Positions 1 to 4,356 of a stretch of 6,953 nucleotides of DNA are shown piece after piece. The DNA is from Betaproteobacteria bacterium (GTDB taxonomy: Bacteria; Pseudomonadota; Gammaproteobacteria; Burkholderiales; SG8-39). Under the pieces are notes generated by a model that ran no database searches, was not told the origin of the DNA, and was given only the letters and a program-made list of their open reading frames with translations. The DNA is taken from positions 1 to 6,953 of the forward strand of contig JAABQT010000080.1 in assembly GCA_011391295.1 (NCBI GenBank). The letters run 5' to 3'. The first letter of the stretch is position 1. Every line of letters begins with the position of its first letter. Both the position numbers and the translations under genes were made by a program.

Positions 1-726
1 GTCGGCCCAGGACATGGTGTCCGTCAGCTTTTCCGTGTACGGCATGCGATTGTCGTTGAACACGCACAACGGACGCAGCTTGCCGCCGCGCCAGTGCGCC
101 ACCGCCTCGATCGGGTTGTTGACCGAGGAGTCGATGTGCTTGCCCACCAGCTGCACTGCAACCGCGCCGCCGCCCTTGATCGGGATGTAGGTGAACTTCG
201 CGCCGGTCAATTGCTCGATCGCGGCGGTGATGATCTGGTCCTCCTGCTTTGCCCCGGTACCGCCCATCTTCGTGTTTTTGGCCCCGGCCGCCTTCACCGC
301 ATCCACGTAGGCCTTGGCCGTCTTGTGGGGCGTCTCTGCATTGACCCACAGCACGAAATTATCCAGAGCCAGCATTTTCACCGGCGTCAGGTCGCGCCAG
401 TTGAACGGCACGCCCGTGGCGAGTGGCGTGGTGAACAGGTTCGACAAGGTGATGATGATCTTGTGCGGATTGCCCGGCGAGCCCTTCACGTCGAGAAAAC
501 CCTCGGCGCCCGAGCCGCCGCTCTTGTTGATCACGACCATCGACTCTTTCATCAGGCCGTGCTTGGCGACGATCCCCTGAACCACGCGCGCCATCTGGTC
601 GGCGCCGCCCCCGGTGCCGGCGGGAATGACGAATTCGACGGTCTTGGTGGGCTCCCACGCCTGGGCCGCCATCGGCAACGTGAGTGCGGCTGCGAGCAGC
701 AGAAACTTGCTGATTGAACGTGTCAT
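1..726 (-). CDS. Bug/TctC-family tripartite tricarboxylate transporter substrate-binding protein (3' end outside window)
   Basis: The reading frame is open from an ATG at 726-724 to the left edge: 242 residues without a stop, so the C-terminal part (roughly 80-90 residues, given the usual ~325) is missing. Residues 1-23 form a Sec signal peptide: Arg/Lys near the start, a hydrophobic run (FLLLAAALTL) and an AQA cleavage site before Trp24. The mature start has the Bug-family strand and loop (VEFVIPAGTGGGADQMARVV), then NKSGGSGAEGF near residues 67-77 and NNPIEAVAHWRGG near 201-213. These are typical of TctC/Bug proteins, periplasmic Venus-flytrap receptors that deliver carboxylates and similar small solutes to TctAB-type membrane permeases. 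The ligand cannot be read from sequence. No tctA or tctB is visible, although they could lie to the left. A strong Shine-Dalgarno decides the start. The gene is 115 bp downstream of the exchanger gene on the same strand and may have its own promoter. Confidence 0.93.
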   Translation of the reverse strand, partial: MTRSISKFLLLAAALTLPMAAQAWEPTKTVEFVIPAGTGGGADQMARVVQGIVAKHGLMKESMVVINKSGGSGAEGFLDVKGSPGNPHKIIITLSNLFTTPLATGVPFNWRDLTPVKMLALDNFVLWVNAETPHKTAKAYVDAVKAAGAKNTKMGGTGAKQEDQIITAAIEQLTGAKFTYIPIKGGGAVAVQLVGKHIDSSVNNPIEAVAHWRGGKLRPLCVFNDNRMPYTEKLTDTMSWAD

Positions 727-730
727 GACT

Positions 731-736
731 CCTCCT
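731..736 (-). promoter_or_regulatory. Strong Shine-Dalgarno of the Bug-family gene
   Basis: The minus strand reads AGGAGG at 736-731, four bases before the ATG at 726. It is the strongest ribosome-binding site in the window and fixes the start of the binding-protein gene, whose signal peptide begins right there. Confidence 0.85.
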
Positions 737-808
737 ATGGGGTGTACCTTCGCCTCGGCGCGTCGTTCGAACGCGACGCTGCAGTTAATTGTCATTCTTA
801 CTCCAAAC

Positions 809-840
809 CGGCGGCCTTGACCACAGTCAAGAATCCGCCG
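809..840 (-). terminator. Long hairpin just after the exchanger stop codon, possible terminator
   Basis: Plus-strand CGGCGG (809-814) pairs with CCGCCG (835-840), and inside it CTTGAC (816-821) pairs with GTCAAG (826-831) around a 4-base loop. A small internal loop (C against AAT) separates the two 6-bp stems. Read as RNA from the minus strand, the hairpin begins one base after the exchanger's TAA (842-844). That position suits transcription termination or 3'-end protection. Only a short GTTTGG follows rather than a real U-tract, so an intrinsic terminator is uncertain. The inner stem is also a good FNR/CRP-like dyad, listed separately. Confidence 0.45.
817..830. promoter_or_regulatory. FNR/CRP-family-like palindrome upstream of the Bug-family gene
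   Basis: TTGAC-CACA-GTCAA is a perfect inverted repeat with the spacing of the FNR/ANR/FixK family consensus (TTGAY-N4-RTCAA). It is centred about 97 bp upstream of the Bug-gene start codon. I could not find a convincing -10 element at the class II distance from it. The same bases form the inner stem of the hairpin at 809-840, so RNA structure is an equally good explanation. The 727-841 gap holds no gene. Confidence 0.3.
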
Positions 841-841
841 T

Positions 842-1840
842 TTACCGCTGGCCGAGCGCGTAGACCACGAACAGGGCCACTACGTAGAGCACCGGGATGG
901 TCGCCGTCACCAGCCGGGCCGGGGTGAGGGCATCCGAGCGGCACAGGCGGTACACCGCGTAGCCCATCGACATCAGCGCCAGGGCGGAGATGGCGGCGGC
1001 GAAGTGCGCCCCGTCCATGGCCCGCAGCAGCGGGCCCTCGGTGTAAAACAGGTCGGCGATCGAGATGATGGTGATGTTGAAGGCGCAGCTGCCGTACACG
1101 TTGCCCATCGCGATGCCGTAGGACCTGCGCAGGCTGGCCGCCACCGTCACCGAGCCCTCGGGCAGCGTCGTGACGATCGAGACGAGCAGCACGCCGATGA
1201 AGCTCGCGCTGATGCCGGACGCCTCCGCGATCGCGTCGGCGCTGCCGGCCAGGAACCGGCCGGCCACGATCACCACCGCGGCCGAGCCGAGGAAGCCGAT
1301 CCAGGCGTTGCGCGCCCGGGTGGTGGTCGGCGCCCGGATGTCCTCCAGGTCCATGTCGGTCTTGCCCGCCTTGTACACCAGGCGCATGCCGTAGACGTAG
1401 GCCACGCCGATCAGCACCGCGCCGACGCTGGTCCAGCCCACCAGCTTGATGTCGCCGAACGAGCCGAAGAACAGCGCCATCGCCACCAGCACCATGCCGG
1501 TCAGGATCAGCAGCTCGGTGTCGCGCCCCTGCACGCCGAACAGGTGCTTCACCCCGAACACCAGCGCCACCAGCGCCAGCACGAACACGTTGATCATGTC
1601 GGCGCCGAACACGTTGCCGAGCGCCAGGCCGGGATTCTTCTCCAGCCATACCGCCGAGACGTTCACCACCACCTCGGGCAGCGAGGTGGCGATGCCGACG
1701 AGCAGCGTGCCCACCCAGAGCTTGCCCCAGCCGGTCACGTCGGCGATGTCGTCGCCGAAGCGCGCCAGCCCCACACCGCCGGCGATGACAAACGCCGCGC
1801 TCACCAGAAACATGGTGACTGCGCCGCCTAGGGATTCCAT
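842..1840 (-). CDS. CaCA-family sodium/calcium (cation) exchanger, inner membrane
   Basis: This 332-residue protein is almost entirely hydrophobic and predicted to be a multi-pass inner-membrane antiporter. It has the two inverted alpha repeats that define the Ca2+:cation antiporter family. Repeat one carries TSLPE at residues 52-56 and LGNVFGADMIN at 74-84. Repeat two carries TTLPE at 224-228 and MGNVYGSCAFN at 245-255. Glu56 and Glu228 are the expected ion-binding acids. A hydrophilic segment near residues 155-178 (KAGKTDMDLEDIRAP) is the usual cytoplasmic loop between the halves. Family members exchange Na+ or H+ against Ca2+ or another divalent cation; the actual ion is not determinable here. 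Some residues near the second part of each repeat differ from the canonical GSNxFN/D pattern (see findings). Length is normal for a bacterial YrbG-like protein. The start is supported by GAGGAG ten bases upstream. The gene diverges from the TerC gene across 56 bp. Confidence 0.92.
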   Translation of the reverse strand: MESLGGAVTMFLVSAAFVIAGGVGLARFGDDIADVTGWGKLWVGTLLVGIATSLPEVVVNVSAVWLEKNPGLALGNVFGADMINVFVLALVALVFGVKHLFGVQGRDTELLILTGMVLVAMALFFGSFGDIKLVGWTSVGAVLIGVAYVYGMRLVYKAGKTDMDLEDIRAPTTTRARNAWIGFLGSAAVVIVAGRFLAGSADAIAEASGISASFIGVLLVSIVTTLPEGSVTVAASLRRSYGIAMGNVYGSCAFNITIISIADLFYTEGPLLRAMDGAHFAAAISALALMSMGYAVYRLCRSDALTPARLVTATIPVLYVVALFVVYALGQR

Positions 1841-1850
1841 CGTTGTTCTT

Positions 1851-1873
1851 CTCCTCGAAGGTTCCGGATTCTA
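1851..1873 (-). promoter_or_regulatory. Candidate -10 element and Shine-Dalgarno of the exchanger gene
   Basis: On the minus strand TAGAAT (1873-1868) matches the -10 consensus at five of six bases and would place the transcript start near 1861, about 20 bases before the start codon. GAGGAG (1856-1851) follows as ribosome-binding site, ten bases from the ATG. No good -35 is present at 16-18 bp spacing, so an activator may be needed or the -10 may be accidental. The site lies inside the short leader shared with the divergent TerC gene. Confidence 0.35.
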
Positions 1874-1880
1874 CTCAAAA

Positions 1881-1889
1881 TGGCAGAAT
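1881..1889 (+). promoter_or_regulatory. Possible extended -10 of the TerC-family gene
   Basis: TGG followed by CAGAAT (four of six matches to TATAAT) ends eight bases before the ATG at 1897. If it is the real -10, transcription would start at or next to the initiation codon and the mRNA would be leaderless. This would fit the lack of any Shine-Dalgarno in front of this gene. Support is weak and rests on position and motif only. Confidence 0.2.
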
Positions 1890-1896
1890 AACCGCC

Positions 1897-2610
1897 ATGG
1901 AGCTGCTGCTCGACCCCCAGGCTTGGATCGCGTTCATCACGTTGACGGCGCTCGAGCTGGTGCTCGGCATCGACAACATCATCTTCATCTCCATCCTGGT
2001 CGACCGGCTGCCGCCCGAGCGGCGCGAGTTCACGCGGCGCCTCGGCCTCGGCCTCGCCATGTTCATGCGCATCGCCCTGCTGCTGCTGCTCGCCTGGATC
2101 GTCGGCCTCACCGCGCCGCTGTTCACGGTGCTCGGCAATGCGATCTCCGGACGCGACCTGATTCTGCTCGCGGGTGGCGTGTTCCTGCTGTGGAAAGCGA
2201 CCGGCGAGATCCACGAACTGCTCGAGAGCCACGGCGGCGAGCCTGCGGTGCAGTCCGCGGTGCGCGCGACGTTCGGCGCCATCCTCGGGCAAATCATCGT
2301 CATCGACCTGGTGTTCTCGCTCGACTCGATCATCACCGCGGTGGGTATGGTGCGCGAAATTCCGGTGATGATCGCCGCGGTGATCGCATCGGTCGGCCTG
2401 ATGATGCTGGCGGCCGGCCCGATCGGCCGCTTCGTGTCGCGCCACCCGACGGTGAAGATGCTGGCGCTCGCATTCCTCATCATGATCGGCATGGCGCTGG
2501 TCGCCGATGGCCTGGACTTCCACGTGCCCAAGGGCTACATCTATTTCGCCATGGCCTTTTCGGTCGGTGTGGAAATGCTCAACCTGCGCCTGCGCCGTAA
2601 GCCGCTCTAG
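1897..2610 (+). CDS. TerC-family integral membrane protein, E. coli YgdQ-like
   Basis: The 237-residue product matches E. coli YgdQ closely from memory, including the length, the N-terminal xDPxAW start and the C-terminal [11 protein letters not shown] segment near residues 209-219. TerC hallmarks are visible: Glu20 and LGIDNI at 23-28 in the first membrane helix, and [11 protein letters not shown] at 140-150 in the second half. The conserved acidic residues within membrane helices (Glu20, Asp26, Asp143) are thought to bind metal ions. I estimate seven membrane segments. TerC proteins are linked to tellurite resistance in plasmid operons and, for chromosomal members, to manganese or other metal export; the substrate here is unknown. 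The frame is open upstream to a TTG at 1843, but the ATG at 1897 matches the family N-terminus. There is no clear Shine-Dalgarno. The gene diverges from the exchanger and its stop codon overlaps that of fhs. Confidence 0.93.
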   Translation: MELLLDPQAWIAFITLTALELVLGIDNIIFISILVDRLPPERREFTRRLGLGLAMFMRIALLLLLAWIVGLTAPLFTVLGNAISGRDLILLAGGVFLLWKATGEIHELLESHGGEPAVQSAVRATFGAILGQIIVIDLVFSLDSIITAVGMVREIPVMIAAVIASVGLMMLAAGPIGRFVSRHPTVKMLALAFLIMIGMALVADGLDFHVPKGYIYFAMAFSVGVEMLNLRLRRKPL

Positions 2611-4277
2611 AACAACCCCACCACCTTGCCGTCCACCAGGTCGATCTTGTTCGCCGAGGGCACTTTCGGCAATCCCGGCATGGTCATGACGTCGCCGCAG
2701 ACCATCACCACGAATTCCGCGCCGGCGGCGAGGCGCACTTCGCGCACGTTGACCACGTGGCCGCTCGGCGCGGCGCGCAACGCCACGTCGGTGGAAAACG
2801 AATACTGGGTTTTTGCCACACACACCGGATAGTGCCCGTAGCCGTCGTCCTGCAGCTTGCGCACCTGGTTCCTGACCTTGGCGTCGCCCGTCACTTCCGA
2901 GGCGCGGTACACCTTCTGCGCGATCTTGGTGACTTTCTCCCACAGGGGATCGGCGTCCTCGTAGACGAAGGTCGCTTTAGAGGGCTTGTCGCACAGGCCC
3001 ACCACGAGTCTCGCCAGATCGGCGGCGCCCTTGCCGCCATCGCTCCAGTGCGTGGCGAGGACCACGGGCACGCCCAGCTTCTTCATGCGCGCATCCAGCA
3101 GCGCGATTTCGGCCGGCGTGTCGAACGTGAAGCGGTTGATCGACACGACGCAGGCGATGCCGTACACCTGGCTCACGTTCTCGACATGCCGCTCGAGATT
3201 CACCAGCCCTTTTTCCAGCGCGGCGACGTTCTCCTTGTTCACTTCCTTCACGTCCACGCCGCCGTGGTATTTGAGCGCGCGGATGGTGGCGACGATCACC
3301 GCCGCGTCCGGCCGCAGCCCGCTCTTGCGGCACTTGATGTCGAGGAACTTCTCCGCGCCCAGGTCGGCGCCGAAGCCGGCTTCGGTCACCACGTAGTCGG
3401 CGAGCTTGAGCGCGCTTTGCGTCGCGATCACCGAGTTGCAGCCGTGCGCGATATTGGCGAACGGGCCGCCGTGGATGAATGCCGGGTTGTTCTCCAGCGT
3501 TTGCACCAGGTTCGGCGCCAGCGCGTCCTTGAGCAGCACGGTCATCGCGCCATGCGCGTTGAGATCGCGCGCCGTCACCGGTTTTTGCTCGCGCGTGTAG
3601 GCGACGACGATGTTGCCCAGGCGCTTCTTCAGGTCCTCGAGCGAAGTGGCGAGGCAGAAGATCGCCATCACTTCGGAGGCCACCACGATGTCGAAGCCAT
3701 CCTCGCGCGGGTAGCCGTTGCCCGGCCCGCCGAGCGAGACCACCACGTCGCGCAGCGCCCGGTCGTTCATGTCCAGGACGCGCTTCCACTGGATGCGCCG
3801 CACGTCGATGCCCAGTTCGTTGCCGTGGTGGATGTGGTTGTCGAGCAGCGCCGCGAGCAGATTGTTGGCGAGCTGGATGGCGCCGAAATCGCCGGTGAAA
3901 TGCAGGTTGATGTCCTCCATCGGCACCACCTGCGCGTAGCCGCCGCCGGCGGCGCCACCCTTCATGCCGAACACCGGGCCGAGCGAGGGCTCGCGCAGGC
4001 AGATCACCGCCTTCTTGCCGATGTGGTTGAGCGCGTCCCCGAGGCCCACCGTGGTGGTGGTCTTGCCCTCGCCGGCCGGCGTGGGCGTCATCGCCGTCAC
4101 CAGGATCAGCTTGCCGTTCTTCTTCGCTTTGAGCGTTTCCAGGTACTTCAGCGACACCTTGGCCTTGTAGTGCCCGTAGGGCTCGAGGTGCTCCTCGGCG
4201 ATGCCCAGCCGCTCGAGCGCCACCTTGCTGACGCGATGCAGCTTGGCGGCCTGTGCGATTTCGATGTCGGATGGCAT
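2607..4277 (-). CDS. fhs: Formate-tetrahydrofolate ligase (10-formyl-THF synthetase)
   Basis: This cytoplasmic enzyme catalyses formate + ATP + tetrahydrofolate to 10-formyl-THF + ADP + phosphate, feeding C1 units into purine, formyl-Met and serine/glycine metabolism. The 556-residue length is that of the complete bacterial enzyme. Visible motifs: the P-loop [13 protein letters not shown] at residues 64-76, [20 protein letters not shown] at 95-114 containing the family signature, [11 protein letters not shown] at 120-130, and [12 protein letters not shown] at 329-340 as second signature. Near residues 407-416, [10 protein letters not shown] belongs to the conserved nucleotide/folate region. 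No disruption is seen. The ATG at 4277 gives the standard N-terminus ([14 protein letters not shown]); its ribosome-binding site is weak (TGGGGA about eight bases upstream). The gene lies 75 bp downstream of formate dehydrogenase on the same strand and probably has its own promoter in that gap. Its stop codon overlaps the oppositely oriented TerC gene, so no terminator separates them. Confidence 0.98.
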   Translation of the reverse strand: MPSDIEIAQAAKLHRVSKVALERLGIAEEHLEPYGHYKAKVSLKYLETLKAKKNGKLILVTAMTPTPAGEGKTTTTVGLGDALNHIGKKAVICLREPSLGPVFGMKGGAAGGGYAQVVPMEDINLHFTGDFGAIQLANNLLAALLDNHIHHGNELGIDVRRIQWKRVLDMNDRALRDVVVSLGGPGNGYPREDGFDIVVASEVMAIFCLATSLEDLKKRLGNIVVAYTREQKPVTARDLNAHGAMTVLLKDALAPNLVQTLENNPAFIHGGPFANIAHGCNSVIATQSALKLADYVVTEAGFGADLGAEKFLDIKCRKSGLRPDAAVIVATIRALKYHGGVDVKEVNKENVAALEKGLVNLERHVENVSQVYGIACVVSINRFTFDTPAEIALLDARMKKLGVPVVLATHWSDGGKGAADLARLVVGLCDKPSKATFVYEDADPLWEKVTKIAQKVYRASEVTGDAKVRNQVRKLQDDGYGHYPVCVAKTQYSFSTDVALRAAPSGHVVNVREVRLAAGAEFVVMVCGDVMTMPGLPKVPSANKIDLVDGKVVGLF

Positions 4278-4313
4278 GGCGGATTCCCCAGGGACTGGTC
4301 AGCGAACGTCGGG

Positions 4314-4319
4314 ACTATA
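4314..4319 (-). promoter_or_regulatory. Candidate -10 element of fhs
   Basis: TATAGT on the minus strand (4319-4314) matches the -10 consensus at five of six positions in an otherwise GC-rich gap. It predicts a transcript start near 4307-4308 and a leader of about 30 bases before the fhs ATG. There is no ordinary -35 hexamer. An FNR-type box occupies that position instead, which is the arrangement of an activator-dependent class II promoter. Confidence 0.45.
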
Positions 4320-4342
4320 GGCGAGCGCACGCGCCCGCTCTC

Positions 4343-4356
4343 TTGACTCAAATCAA
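4343..4356. promoter_or_regulatory. FNR/ANR-type binding site upstream of fhs
   Basis: The minus strand reads TTGAT-TTGA-GTCAA, one base away from the perfect FNR dyad TTGAT-N4-ATCAA and within the looser TTGAY-N4-RTCAA pattern of ANR, DNR and FixK proteins. Its centre (4349.5) lies 41-43 bp upstream of the transcript start predicted from TATAGT, the distance at which FNR-family proteins activate class II promoters. The box overlaps the TGA stop codon of the formate dehydrogenase gene (4355-4353). Which regulator binds is unknown, since no regulator gene is in the window. Confidence 0.5.

Noticed and set aside
1880..1891. Three-codon open frame (ATG GCA GAA TAA) just before the TerC gene
   Set aside because: It is too short to support as an upstream peptide, has no ribosome-binding site, and such strings occur by chance.
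1843..1896. TTG at 1843 as the start of the TerC gene (18 extra residues)
   Set aside because: The extension is hydrophilic and unlike the family, while the ATG at 1897 gives the exact length and N-terminus of YgdQ-like proteins.
1841..1896. yybP-ykoY manganese riboswitch in front of the TerC-family gene
   Set aside because: Such riboswitches often precede TerC-type genes, but the 56-bp spacer is too short and shows none of the expected paired structure.
1446..2943. Other long frames across the exchanger, TerC and fhs junctions
   Set aside because: They span parts of several real genes in the wrong frame and have Arg/His-rich or Ser/Thr-rich translations typical of shadows.
4323..4340. GAGCG/CGCTC inverted repeat between fdsA and fhs as a terminator
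   Set aside because: The stem is 5 bp with an 8-base loop and is followed by the GCC-TATAGT promoter region instead of a U-tract. It is more likely chance in GC-rich DNA.
2757..4346. 529-codon open frame on the plus strand opposite fhs
   Set aside because: Its translation is rich in His, Arg, Ala and Val with low-complexity composition and shows no motif. It is the antisense shadow of the strongly supported fhs gene in GC-rich DNA.
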